64,000 bases of DNA from Plantago ovata (GCA_028274465.1 CM051457.1:16379097-16443096), one strand, 5' to 3'; shown: positions 48,331 through 60,257, counted from the first letter of the stretch. The notes: a model not told the origin generated them from the letters alone. Translations and numbers: made by a program.

Positions 48331-48480
48331 CACAGATGAGATGCACTAAACACCAGAGATGAGATGAGGGCAAAGCAAAAATAGATTACAAATGTTGCTG
48401 CCCCAAACACCAGAGAAGGGCAAAGCAAAAATAGATTACAAATGTTGCTGTTTCTACCTCAAACACCAGAGATATTAGAT
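48330..48480. repeat. Short tandem repeats next to the tRNA gene
   Basis: The block AAACACCAGAGA plus GGGCAAAGCAAAAATAGATT plus ACAAATGTTGCTG occurs two to three times with indels. The last unit runs into the tRNA gene, whose 3' end also reads GTTGCTG on this strand. Confidence 0.65.
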
Positions 48481-48486
48481 GGGGGC

Positions 48487-48495
48487 AAAAAAAAA
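48487..48495 (-). terminator. Pol III T-run terminator of tRNA-Val
   Basis: On the minus strand a run of nine Ts lies 18 bases beyond the tRNA 3' end. Four or more Ts are sufficient to end RNA polymerase III transcription. Confidence 0.6.
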
Positions 48496-48512
48496 CAAAA
48501 GAAGTCGCCAAT

Positions 48513-48584
48513 GTTGCTGCCCAGGATCGAACTGGAGACCTTCAGTGTGTAAGACTGACGTGATAACCACTACACCACAGCAAC
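48513..48584 (-). tRNA. tRNA-Val (anticodon UAC)
   Basis: This 72-base sequence folds as a full cloverleaf. The acceptor stem is GTTGCTG/CAGCAAC. The D-arm reads GTGTAGTGGTTATCAC. The anticodon stem TCAGT/ACTGA has loop CTTACAC, giving anticodon TAC. The T-arm is TCCAG/CTGGG with loop TTCGATC. The internal A-box (TGTAGTGGTTA) and B-box (AGTTCGATCC) are intact and there is no intron. All stems pair, so it looks functional. It lies between two minus-strand protein genes. Confidence 0.95.
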
Positions 48585-48595
48585 TTGATGAAAAT

Positions 48596-49134
48596 AATAA
48601 TCGCTACAAACATTTATATTCTAAATATAGTGTAGTTTTTTTTTTTTTTTTTTGAGCATTTGAAATGTTCATGCGGATATCTGAAATATTATGACTCATG
48701 CCTACTCATAATATTTTTTGTCTCTATCCATATATTTGTCACTATTACATGTTAATTAATATTCTTCATTGAACATAATAATACTTCAATGTAGTATTTC
48801 ATAATGCAGAGTCAATAGTGATAGAATGTGGATGATATAATTTCTTTCTCATCTCATGTAGTAGTATATATTTTTTGTCTTGACTAATTGTTTGGTTTTG
48901 CTCCAGACTTTTTTTATTAAATTGGAAAATCAATGTTAGAAGTCTATCATAGCGGTTTGATAACTGGAAGAGGAGAAAACGTTGTTAGAAGTATATGTTT
49001 TTCATTACATAAAGTACATTACATAACTCTAAAATCAACAGTTCAAGACCAGTTACATGGGTAAACACAAGTGTATTATTTGAAAAGAAAATGAATGATG
49101 CCTAGTTACATATTTCACTGCCACTACTTAAATC
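48596..49134. other. Intergenic between tRNA-Val and SLD5
   Basis: AT-rich DNA with a T-run of 17 to 18 near 48636-48653. It includes the 5' flank of the tRNA gene and the presumed 3' UTR of SLD5. No other feature seen. Confidence 0.4.
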
Positions 49135-52100
49135 TCAGACGAGATCGATTTCTGCAGTATCAACGAGTCGCTTTATAGACTTGTATCGTAGAGCATACAA
49201 GTCACTGGCTTCAATGGTAACAGGCTCTTCCCTGTCATATTGTAGAAAGTTCAAAAAGTTAGGAACTAAGCTAAGGAAGCAAGCAACTATTAACGTTACG
49301 ACTGCCACGAATGATTACCCGTCATCAAGCTGAATGGTTCCTAAATATTTCTTGCTTCTGCAGACAACATAGGCATCCAGATTCGGCTCAGGAACTACAG
49401 AAATTTGGCAAAAAACAAGATTAACTTCAAGTGTACCACATACTAAATGTTGTACCCAGAGTTTAATCATTTTCAACATCACAAACACGAGAGTTCTCAA
49501 CTTCTTATCGTAAAGAAACATGAAAACTCCCATGGATAAGTTTACAGATATCTGGAAACATGAGAGTTTCTTAAGAACCTTGTTAGTAAAACAAGATTCA
49601 GTTGCAGCCAGTCACATTAGCTTTCTCTATTTAAAGCTGAGCAGTGAAGATTGAATAATTATCTTGTTGTAAAATCCTCCAGTATCAATGAAATCCAATC
49701 TTTCCCCTTCAATTTCTGTTCAACTAACAAAGGCAGACCAACATCTACAACTATAAGTTGAAATTACCATAGGTCGGAATAACCATAATACATCAATCAG
49801 CACTGTTTATTGATTTTTCAACAGAACACCCAGAACTGAGATAGCAATATGCCAATACTACAGGATATCAATTTATTTTTTTATAATGTGAATAATTTTT
49901 TAAATAAAAAGATCATCGGGTTGCAATTAAAGACTTTGGTGAATACGAGTGGGAAGAAAAGCAAGTGTTGTAAAAAATCAAGTATGTTGGTTTAGTCGCC
50001 TTCTAACACAGTCTGGAACCATACGGGTTGATGATGTGGTCAAGTGCAGAATTAACAAGATCCTCATGTACACAACCAAGGCTAGTAGCTATTAGAATAG
50101 ATAAATATCAGAACCATGCTGAAAGTGAGCTTCTCACCCATGTCATTATCTTCACTAGCTGGAGATTGCTTTAAGTGAGACTGGTATTGATCCGGCAATT
50201 TTGAGAGTACAGATTTTTCCAGATGATTTTTTAGGTCAGTAGCACACCTAATCATACAGCAAATTACAAAACAAGTACTTCCATCAAATCTTTAAAAAAT
50301 AAAAATAAAAAAAGGTAGTGAGAGCAAAGAAAGGATTTCCACCTCTTGGCAAATATTTGCTCCTGTCTAGAAAGTCGGTTCCATAGTTCTGGAGTTTTCT
50401 CTATGTGAAAAACATATTTCTCAATCTGTCATAAATCACAATTAAACCATGATGTTAGTTAAGAAGCTGGATATCCTGGTGCGTACTACGAAAGCTTCGT
50501 GTACAAAAATGTCTGTGATGGACAGAATCCTTGAGAGAATTACACTTTAGACAGCTACATTTCTGAGTTATGCAGGGTGTTTGCAGCTTGTGAGAAGTTT
50601 AATTTATTCAAGTCAGAATTTTTAGGCTCAAGTCTTTCCTCTACCTAAATCCGTATGGAAGAAGATTGGTAGTTCCCTTGTTTGTGCAGAACTTATTTAT
50701 GGAAAGGTAGGGTGTGCCATCCAAGAGATCACTTGTAGCATTGGAATCAATTTGTAAACCAAGGATTCATGAAGGGAATAATCTCCTTAACATCACGGTT
50801 TAGAATGAAGATACAATTCTTAGAATGTTATGGGCTATTTGTATTGAAAAGGAGACTCTACAATTTATCATCTTTTTCTGAACATGGGACTATGGTTCAA
50901 CGGAAGCAGCTGTTTTTCGGAAGCTGTGTGACAACTAAAGTTTACTCTTTGGCTGCACCTTTGTGGTAGACTTGCTTGCAAAGTACAGGATTGCAAGGTT
51001 TGGAGTGCAAACAGAGTTGAAAGCTGTGCTGTGCATGGCAATGAAACAGGTGAGTGTTTGTTTTTTGGGTGTGGTTTCGCACAAAGTATCTGGAGCTTGC
51101 TCAAGTTTGCTAGGAATATACAGGAATGGATTGATCGAGGAGTTTAAGTGGATCTTAGTCAAAAGACTCAAAACACAATAAGAAGCCAGAAAGTAAGTTC
51201 CTCAAAGCTGCTCCCTCGGAAGCTGTGTATGCCATTTAAATTCAGAGAAATGCCACCATTTTAAGCAGAAGAGTAGAGATCTACTTAGTATTAGGGATAG
51301 AAGAAGGAAAATCATAGCAAGCTCACATGGTTAGTAAGTTATGTGCTTTACCAAAAGGAGGATTATACAAAATGGAAGATAATGTTATACTTTGTATAGA
51401 TGGGACGGTCTTGGACCAGATTCTGTTTGATCTTGAGAATTAATATCTAGAGGGTAGGTGGGAGTTACTCATATATTTATGTTTTATAGATATGAAGGTT
51501 GTACTTAATTGTTTTTCAATAAAGATTTTTTCTTATTCCATACTGCACATATATCGGGTGTGGAATGATATGACAAAAACTTTCTAAAGAGGCTGGCCAA
51601 TGAGGTAATGTTTATTTAGCAGGCTAAACCTGGTTGCTCAGCTTCATTCAAAATCATAGACTCATGCTATCTCATGATGAATAAATTCAAGCTATATCAT
51701 TAATTAAATGGAACAAGAAAGCATCATAGTCTTGGAAAACAAAGAAGGGAAACCTGCCCTAATGTTACCTTTTGAAGACGAGTGCGAAGATAAGACCTCA
51801 ATAGGAAAAAGGTTCTATCCAAGTCCATCTGGTAGAGAGACACCATGAGCGGATCAGCGCCAGTTGTGGTAAAGTCACCAACCATTTCTTCCTGCAGAAA
51901 GAAAAGGTAAACAAATAAGATGCACAACAAGGTAAACCTTTATCCTTCAGGTCTGTAGCAGATGTCCCAAAAAATAGCACTATGTCATAACTTACTATAA
52001 TTGTGAAATATTGAAATGTTTATTCACGTATCATGTCAAGACAAGAGAGAGATTCCAGTAGAAGTGACATCTCGGGATATATATTATGAGGTAGCAATCA

Positions 52101-53073
52101 GTAAAAGGAATAATGCAAGTTCTGAGGTGAATGGCTATTAGCAGAAAAGCTTCATAAAAAATCAACAGGTAAAACACCCAAAGTTTCTCAATAGTATACC
52201 AGAAGTATTATTTTGAAGGTATGTTTGACAGAATGGAGTTAGTAAAGGAACTCCTCATTGCCAACTCCTGGTATATAGACAGACAGTGCTATAGAGTTGA
52301 GTTGATTTGACTAGAGAATAAAAAGTAGACGAACAAAAAACCACAAAGATGGCTACAATTCAATAGCATAAATACATCAAGCAAATCCCGAAACCATACA
52401 ACAAAGCATTGAGTTTCAATAATTACTCAGGTTTAGCTCTGAACAGAAACCAAACTATTCCAACATATAATCTGAACACAACTACTGACCTAGTACTATG
52501 TTACACTTGTGAGTTGTGATGCCAAAAACTTCATACGGCGTGGTACCAAATACGAATATCATCATAAGCACGGATACTAGAATTTGATCTCATCTAGCTC
52601 GAACTTCTGAGCTAAGTGTGTCATAATTCAAAGTTCAAACTCCATGATAGAATTCCAACCCATCTAAACATCCAAATTAATTATCCATCAAATTGTGTTA
52701 ATGATGGTACTTAGAGAATAATTATTCTAGATTAACAACAAAAACACCAGAACCCTAAGTGGCCTATCTATCACAGTATCACCTCTACCATATTACACTC
52801 AACAACAGATTTTCGTATATAATAACAGCATGTGCTATATGAACAGATGTGGAGTGATATAAACCGAATTGGATTGTATAGTAGAGCAATTGAGATAGTT
52901 GTTACCACTAGCTCAATTTGCTGGCGAGATCTGATAACCAAATCAGGTTGAAATTGGAGAATCTCAGGAGCAGCCTTCTCGTTCCGCCATGCTCGCTTCA
53001 GTAGCTCAGTGTCGGTGGTGGATAACAACGCCTCGTATTCCTCATCGGCCGTCTTTGAGCTCTGCGAATCCAT
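49135..53073 (-). CDS. SLD5: GINS complex subunit SLD5
   Basis: Six exons on the minus strand (52906-53073, 51769-51891, 50343-50425, 50138-50247, 49319-49394, 49135-49231) sum to 657 nt, giving 218 residues, the usual SLD5 length. The helical A-domain contains DTELLKRAWRNEKAAPEILQ, the core MVSLYQMDLDRTFFLLRSYLRTRLQKIEKY and EQIFAKR. The small beta-rich B-domain at the C-terminus contains VPEPNLDAYVVCRS and GTIQLDDGEEPVTIEASDLYALRYKSIKRLV. SLD5 joins PSF1, PSF2 and PSF3 in GINS, which with CDC45 and MCM2-7 forms the replicative CMG helicase in the nucleus. The start is the ATG that gives the expected MDSQ...DEEYEALL N-terminus; an upstream in-frame ATG at 53187 exists but adds an unlike extension. 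Intron 2 (about 1.3 kb) holds a LINE fragment. Confidence 0.95.
50650..51530 (+). pseudogene. LINE fragment inside SLD5 intron 2, opposite strand
   Basis: One + strand frame reads CLFFGCGFAQSIWSLLKFA at about 51056-51115, the zinc-binding (zf-RVT) region near the end of plant L1 ORF2. Scattered open pieces lie upstream, and an AATAAAGA signal lies near 51519. Frames are broken and the reverse transcriptase core is not recognisable. Being antisense to the gene and inside an intron, it should be spliced out. Confidence 0.5.
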
Positions 53074-54917
53074 TTCCTCTTTGAAAAAGGCGGGAAGTAG
53101 GAATGAAAATGGGAGGGAAAGCGACCTGGGGAGGAGGTGATAGCGATTTCTAATAAGAGAGGGGCGGAGATAGGAGAGGAGTGACAATTAAGCGAGGGGA
53201 CCGGGCAGTTGAACGGTGGCGATGGGGAGCCGGCGAGCGGTGGTGAAGGGTAAAGACTGAGAGGAGCCGTTATGGTGAAGGAATGAATTTGGGAACTTCC
53301 AATATCTTTTGAGTTTTACCCGTTTTAGTGGGATTTTTTTTTTAATTTTTTATACTCAAAATTAATACTACTAGGGATTTTGCTAATTTTTAATAAAATT
53401 ATAACACATCACTAAACTTTCTACCATTCATATTGAAAAAAAAATAAAAAATTCTACAAATAGGTAACAACCATCACATATTCAATATTCAATGTTTTGA
53501 ATAAATTTTTTTAATCGAAATTAAACTTATGCATCAAATAAAAGGTTTATGTACATCCCAAATGAAAATACAAACAAACAAGGAAACGAAAATAAGTTTA
53601 ATGAATAAATAAACCACAAACGAATTTCTGAAGAAAGTAGACGAGTTGTAACACTTCAAAGGTGTACAAAAACTTGATTAGTTAGTTCTCCTTCATTGAG
53701 GGAATCGTATAGGTTGTCTTGGGGTACACTTGAGCCTATATATTTAAAAATCAATCGAAGGAACAAAAAAAATTCTAGAAAATCATATAGATAACAACCA
53801 TCACATATTCAGTAGGGTTCTTAATACGCTTACCCATTCATTTCATCAGAGATTGGGTCTAATTAAATCATTCCCTTTTAAATTTAGACTCTTACCCATG
53901 CCCTACCATTTTCATGGTTCGAGTCTAAACCATATACTTTTTAGACACTTACCTATACTCTTTTAGATACTTACTCATACTGTACCCTTTTAGACCTTAG
54001 GTATGAAAGGGTCCAATGGTCTAAATTGAAGCCCTGATATTTATCCCCAATTTTCAACTGGAAGTGGTTGTTATATGATCAATCAAGAAGGCATGGTGCA
54101 GGGTTGACAGCCAAGCATAGACTTTGACAATATAGAGTTGTCTCGTATTTGCTTTTTGCATATTTCGTTCCAAAACTCTCTACATACCTCTCCACCTATG
54201 CCCTTCCCTTCTCAATCTCTTTGCTGGCTGGCGCCACCGCCGCCTCGCCTCTGCATGATCGTATCTTTCGCTCCAAAACTCTCTATGGCCTCTCCACTTC
54301 ATCTCTTCCATTCTCAGTTTGATACTGAACTTGGAACAAATGGTTGAGTAATTGAAAATTGAGATTAATTATTCACGAATAGCCATTGAGTTGTGAACTT
54401 ACGCATTAAATTTCGGATAGTAGATTCATAATAAAAAAAAGTCCTCTAGCAATTCAACCAAAATATGATAGAGCTAGCACAGTTGTAGAATATGGTCTAC
54501 CCAATTGTATTGGGTCTACCCAATGCTATATACAGAGGTGGGTAATAGATTAATGGAAACATGAGTTGTCCTGAAATAAAAGCCTCTCTGCCCAACAGCG
54601 CCTCATTTTCCTCGTGTTTTTGGATTTGGGTATGGAATTTTATGCGTTTCTTTTCTTTTGGCAAAAAGTTGAAATGTGGATGGTGTAGATGGAAGTTGCG
54701 ATATGTGTGTTGTAAATTTGATTCAAGGTTCAAGTTATGGATTAGGTGAATTTAGTTTATGTACCTTTAAGTATAATTCAGAGTAAGTACTATAAGTAGT
54801 ATTATGTGTAGTATTTTGTTATCTCATTTTTCTTGGCTTACTTATATTGTTGATTATGTTCACTTGTAGTATCATCAATGTCTCTTGACAATGAGCTTGC
54901 AAGCATTCATCTCTACC
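53074..54917. other. Intergenic between SLD5 and the CACTA element
   Basis: The SLD5 leader and promoter lie at the left. At 53860-54010 the words TTTTAGAC, TTACCCAT and TACTCAT recur, a low-grade repeat. At about 54165-54310 a CT-rich block is duplicated (TTCGTTCCAAAACTCTCTA, then TTCGCTCCAAAACTCTCTA). A short open frame across it has no recognised domain. Confidence 0.4.
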
Positions 54918-55639
54918 TATCACTACAAGAAAAACCGGATATAGCGACGGATTTAATACGTCGCTATATGTTAGCGATCCGTCGCTAAATACCATTAGCG
55001 ACGGATAGTCCGTCGCTAAATAGGACGTCGCGAAAAGTGACGTCGCTAATTCCAAAAGCGACGGATAATTTCATCCGTCGCTATATTTTAGCGACGGATA
55101 AAGGTAAACGTCGCTGTTTACATCGTTGACCAAACTTGAGACGGATAATTGATCCGTCCCTACAATATGGCGACGGATGATTTCATCCGTCACTATATTG
55201 CTAGAACACGTGTCAAGTACTGGGCAGACGAGATTTGGCGACGGTTGGTTTAATCCGTCGCTAATTGGTCTGGAATATTTTTTTTTTTATTTGTTTATTT
55301 ATTTATTTTATTTTAATTTTTTTTTGTAGTTGTATACCGCAAATACGTAAACATTTTCGTAACTAAACATTATATACAAAAAAAAAAAATTGTTCTAAGC
55401 ATTAATAAAATGAAAGTACTAATTGTCCTAAGCAAAGGAACATGAAAAAAAATTGTTCGAAATAGAAAAAAATTGTTCGAAAAATAAAAAAAGAGTACTA
55501 CTGCTGAGATCCGGGGGGGCATCGGCATCATCGAACATGAAGAAGTCGGGAGGTGGTGCTCCACCGGGGGGGGACATACTGCGCCATGAGCCACTCGATG
55601 GATCTCTTGAATCCATGTCTCATCCTCGCCTTTTATGCC

Positions 55640-57360
55640 CTCAACCGAGCAGTCTCCTGGACATGCTCCTGGACAGTCATCTTCAGCTGCTGCTGCTCCT
55701 GGAGGTACTCGGGAGGCACATCGGCTTGTCCCCTTCGGCGTTTGGAGGAGCTGGAGGTGGAGCCACCCTGATTCACCGTCTCCGCTATCGCCTGCGAGAG
55801 GTTGCCCATGCCGAAGACACGCCCCTTATCATCGAGATTCACGATCTCGAGATAGATGGCGTTCTCCTCCTCGACCGTGAGATCAAGGTTCTCAGTCCTG
55901 GCCAGGAACTCCACCTGAAAATTCAAACAAACAATTAAGATTTAATTAGTACGTTATCGATCGAAGAATCAAATATTCAACAAGAAGCTCAGGAATCGAA
56001 AAAATATAAAACTTACCGCGATTTTTTTGGCCCTATCAGCCGGGAAGATCATCTTGCCATCCTTATCCATCTCCCCATGAGCCTCACAGAAGTGCTCCCA
56101 CATGGTCTGCTCCCTCCCCTCCGATATCTTCATCAAATATATATAAATTAATAAAGTAATGATTGAATTGAAATAAGACTTAAGAAAGAAAAAGAAACTA
56201 TAACAAAGTACGTGACTTACCGTGTCCAGGTGGCGCGCCAACTGGAATTTCGAACCCAGCCGATGCTTCACGGAGCCTGTCCCATCCGGTGGATTATGGG
56301 CCAGGTTCTCCCTGTTCTGCTCCGACAGCTTCTGGGCTTGAAGGTTCTCCTCCCAATACTTCTTCCACAGGGGCCACTCCTCCTCCCCAATCCACCCCGG
56401 CTTCTTCCCCGATGCCTTGATCTTGGCGACCTTTTTCGGAAGGCTTCGGAGCCTTCATGTTCGAAGGCATACCACATCTATGACTTGAACTTGTTGGGGA
56501 GGAGGAACTTCTCCTACATTTCAGAAAGTATACAAAATTCAGACTAACATATATATAACACGGTGACTAACATATCACCCAAACAATTGCACATTGTCCT
56601 ATTTCAACTAACACACGGTGACTAACATATCACCCAAACAATTGCACATTGTCCTATTTCAACTAACAACACGGTGACTAACATATCACCCAAACAATTG
56701 CACATTGTCCTATTTCAACTAACACACGGTGACTAACATATCACCCAAACAATTGCACATTGTCCTATTTCAACTAACACACGGTGACTAACATAACACC
56801 CAAGTAATTGAGAACATACCACTTAAACCATAAGAGAAGAAGAAATATTACTAACCTCGAGGCATTCCAAATCTCCGCCTTCCGCTCCGGAGTGAAAGTA
56901 TGCCACTGGGCTCCAAGTGGTGGGAGGTCCACTTTCTTCGTGGATTCCTTGCTGATGAACTTTGCAGCATCCCTCGGCATCATCCTGTTGCAATAACATA
57001 CACAAATTAATCCAACTAAATAAAACATACAATACCAAGTAAAGACTTATTCATGTACTTACACATGCCCAGGCATGGGCCACACGACGAGCTTGCCATT
57101 CATCCGCTCACTCGCCTTGTACTCCTCCCCCCTTACCCATCATCCGGCAGGTTTGCAAACACGTCGGAGCCAGTAGACCCTGCACTGCTGCTAGAACGGG
57201 GGCCAGGTGACTGGGTCTCGCTGACATGAGTCGCCGAGGTTCCCCCTGACTCCGGCTGACTACAAGGGGTGCGGAATGGCGAGTCTGGCTCGGCGTAGCT
57301 ACGGGTGCTGGCCGCCAACAGCTTCCCCGGTTTCTTTGGCCTCCCCACGTTTAAGAACAA
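55640..57360 (-). CDS. Ptta/En-Spm transposase-associated gene of the CACTA element, probably decayed
   Basis: Exon-like pieces on the minus strand run from about 57350 to 55640. They include RPKKPGKLLAAS (Pro/Ser-rich N-terminus), MNGKLVVWPMPGHV, MPRDAAKFISKESTKKVDLP, a Lys-rich GEEEWPLWKKYWEENLQAQ block ending in a GSKFQLARHLDT stretch, TMWEHFCEAHGEMDKDGKM, and VEFLARTENLDLTVEEENAI with a basic SSSSKRRRG patch and Gln-rich end. Plausible GT-AG borders separate several pieces. The order and content fit the plant transposase family (Ptta/En/Spm, Transposase_24), whose product would bind the element ends. The third and fourth pieces do not join in one frame as read, so it may be inactive. Confidence 0.65.
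56558..56803. repeat. Minisatellite, unit 55 bp, about 4.5 copies
   Basis: CACGGTGACTAACATATCAC starts at about 56559, 56614, 56670, 56725 and 56780. The units are nearly identical. It lies in what would be an intron of the CACTA gene. Confidence 0.9.
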
Positions 57361-57529
57361 CCGTAAGAAACAATAAATGGAAAGAAAAGGAAACAACCAG
57401 TTGGCTTGCCAGGCCTCAAAACAGGAAACACCCAATGTACGTGGCATCCAATATAGAACATGTAAAATCAGACATATAGTACGAATTACAGTACTAGGAG
57501 AGAGCATTTTAAACACACAAAGTTTACAT

Positions 57530-57881
57530 AGGCCAGAATTTAAGCAAAAATTTATCCAATTGTATCAATCCAAACATTTATCCAATTGTATCAATCCAAA
57601 CATTTATTCTCGATTTACCCAAAATTAAGCAAACATTATACAAAAAAATAAAAGTAGGCCAGAATTTAATCAACCCTTTACTCTACACAATTCCCCTTTC
57701 CCCCAAACATTCACTTCATCTTCTACTACAGAATTAGGCCATAATTTAAGCAAAAATTTATCCAATTGTATCAATCCAAACATTTATCCAATTGTATCAA
57801 TCCAAACATTTATTTCTCGATCTACCCTAAATTAAGCAAAAATTATACAAAAAAATAAAAGTAGGCCAGAATTTAATCAAC
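57530..57881. repeat. Duplicated 146-bp block within the CACTA element
   Basis: Blocks 57530-57675 and 57736-57881 share almost the whole sequence, from AGGCCAKAATTTAAGC to GGCCAGAATTTAATCAAC. Each also contains an inner doublet of TTATCCAATTGTATCAATCC. About 60 unrelated bases separate them. Confidence 0.85.
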
Positions 57882-58486
57882 AAAAATTAGCCTTAGGGTT
57901 TTAGGGCTCTAACCTGGATATAAGAGATTGGAGAATGGAGAATGGAGAATGAAGTCCCAAATGCTCCGGTGGTGGTGGTGGCGATTCGCGGTGGTTCTTC
58001 CCGGTTCGCGTGGCAATGGAGAGTGGATGGCAATAGTGGTGGTGGCGTTGATGGCAATAGTGGTGGTGGCGATTCGCGGCGGCGGTGGTAGTGGTGGTGC
58101 CGATTGGCGAGTGGGAGTTAGGGATTTGGTTTGAAAATAGAAAGGGGGAAATGGGAGGGAAGAAGAACTCCCCCGTCTGTATATGAATACGTAGCGACGG
58201 ATAGGTTTATCCGTCGCTAGGTATTTATTTAATTTATTTTTCTTTTTTCCTTTCTAATAGTCAACAGAGGTAGCGACGGATAAACTTATCTGTCGCTCCC
58301 TTAGCGACGGATAAGCTTTGTCCGTCGCTATCTGAGAGGCGGATTGTCTCTTTTCAAGGACGAACTGAGCTTAGAGCGTAGTTCGTCCTCATCCGGCACT
58401 AACATCAGCGATCCGTCGCTAACTAGCGACGGATCGCATTCTTATTTAGCCATCCGTCGCTAAATGACAGATTTCTTGTAGTGTAT

Positions 58487-59249
58487 TGAGGGAGGTGATG
58501 ATATGGATCCACCGCCAAACTAAAAAGCGTGGTCAGCATCATTTAAGGATGATAATGTGCATCAAGTTGTTGCTAGAAGCCAAAGGTGTGATCCTTGTGT
58601 TGGGGTAAACTTATAAAGATTAGAAAAAAGATTGTCATTGGTTGTATGAAATACAATTATCGTTTTAATATAGCCGAACATGGTTATCCTATTGATCTCA
58701 TGAACACTATCAGCCAAAAAATTTGAGATGCCTTATGCAAATACAATATACAATTATAGGCCCAATGTTATCGATGTTATTTAAGGAAGAGAAAGTAAAA
58801 TCTTTTATTTCTTTGATGATGTTTTTTTCAAAGGTATCTATTACCATGGGTGGCCGACGAGTATAATATGCATTAACATGTTTCAGAGCACAATATCATA
58901 GTTTCCAAAAAATTATTTGAAATTTTATTTTGTAGTCTCCGACAGGGTTATGTATATTTCTAACCCTGGGAATACAAGGAGATGTTAGAAAATGAACTTT
59001 CTGAGCTCAAACGCCTTGGGGGAAAAAGTGCGGTTTATAAGTTACTGAAGTTGCTAATTCAACTTGAATTAAAAGCAACTGAGTACCCACTTTGTTCATT
59101 TTTTACACAAATAAAACCACACTCATAATACTTTACCCATTTTTTTACTTTAATAATATCCAACAACCAACACTTTTACGTATATTTTATGTTATCCATA
59201 GCTGTTGAGGGCATAGAGAGAGTGTTGGTTTGATTAGGGATTTAGGGAT
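58487..59249. other. Intergenic after the CACTA element
   Basis: No gene recognised. Short open stretches directly right of the element have no domain I know, so I cannot say whether the element broke a gene. Confidence 0.35.
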
Positions 59250-59742
59250 TATTTGATACCACCAGAGCAGTTGTGATACTGCCAGAGCAAAGTATCTCTA
59301 AATTTGATAAGTTCAATAATCAACTATGATCATACTTTTCATTCTATAAATACTAATTTCCTAAATAACAAAGAAGGGCGTTTACTTTACGCTCTCATTC
59401 AACAATACTCTACCATCAAAACATACAAGAAAACTTTTGATTAGACAGACTTTTACATATAATTAAATTTTGAAAATATTTCAAGGGGATGCAGAGTTTT
59501 AGAGGCATAAATGACATTCTTAGAATTTATCCTAGGAGTTGAATGAAAATTCATGTTGCATGTGGAGTTGCAAATGTTATTTACTCTTAAAACTCTACGT
59601 TTATTTGATTGGTGACTACCTTATTTGTTTGTTTCATAAATGGTAATTAAGGAATAGTAAGGTTTGATTAATCAACTTGTCAAATTTAGATAGAATTTGC
59701 TTTGGCAATATATATCACAATTACTCTGGCAGTATCAATTCC
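59250..59742. repeat. Foldback element with about 75-bp imperfect inverted ends
   Basis: The left end reads TTGATACCACCAGAGCAGTT then GTGATACTGCCAGAGCAAAG. The right end, reverse complemented, reads TTGATACTGCCAGAGTAATT then GTGATATATATTGCCAAAGC. Both continue into CTAAATTTGAYAAGTT. No clear target duplication was found, so the superfamily is open; long ends would fit a Mutator-like MITE. Confidence 0.65.
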
Positions 59743-60089
59743 CGTTGGTTTTTTGTATTCCACACTCACAGATCATGAGAGTGTCAATGGAACCCGCCAC
59801 GATGAGTGGTATCCATTAGCTAAAGGTAGTCCAGGATCAACAAAAATATGCATCATTATGAGAAACCCACCAAGGATCGTACGAGTAACACATGGAAGAT
59901 TAAGAGCACAAACAAACAATAACATGGCATAATTTTGGGCCATTAGAACTGCACTAGTCTTAGTCTCCAAACAAATCAAATGGGCAGCGAAAATATTATC
60001 GTATACTAAGATTCCTTAATTACATAAATTGTGAGGGCCGTCTCATATATTTAAGAGGTCTTGGGCGACTTTTAAGATCGAGGCCTTGA

Positions 60090-60257
60090 CATAGTAGTAT
60101 AATAGAAATAACTTCTTAAGGAAATTAAACATACATATTTAAAATATGAAAATACTAAATAACTAACGACGCAAATAATAATAAAATTATTATATATTAT
60201 TGCGTCGTTATTTTTTTTTTTTCATATTTATGAAATTATTTCTATTATACTACTATG
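60090..60257. repeat. Hairpin with perfect 21-bp outer arms
   Basis: CATAGTAGTATAATAGAAAT at 60090 and its exact reverse complement ending at 60257 form the outer arms. Inner arms AATAACTAACGACGCAAATA and ATTATTGCGTCGTTATTT also pair, so most of the 168 bases fold on themselves. Confidence 0.8.

Larger units (their letters stand above)
54921..58483. mobile_element. CACTA (En/Spm) DNA transposon with both ends and 3-bp target duplication
   Basis: It begins CACTACAAGAAAAACCGG and ends in the inverse (reverse complement CACTACAAGAAATCTGTC). TAT is duplicated at 54918-54920 and 58484-58486. Both ends carry many copies of GCGACGGAT and its inverse within about 350 bases, the subterminal arrays where the TNPA-type protein binds. 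At 3563 bp it encodes a Ptta/TNPA-like gene on the minus strand. It has no recognisable TNPD/TNP2 DDE transposase, so it is probably non-autonomous. Confidence 0.93.

Noticed and set aside
53074-53187. In-frame N-terminal extension of SLD5 from an upstream ATG
   Set aside because: The added Leu/Arg-rich residues do not fit the family. The ATG at 53073 gives the expected N-terminus and length.
58487-58620. Gene interrupted by the CACTA element
   Set aside because: Sequence on both sides of the TAT duplication was considered as one open frame, but no domain or convincing coding signal appeared.
59702-59932. Open frame of 76 codons near a foldback element
   Set aside because: Its start lies inside the inverted repeat end and no domain is recognisable.
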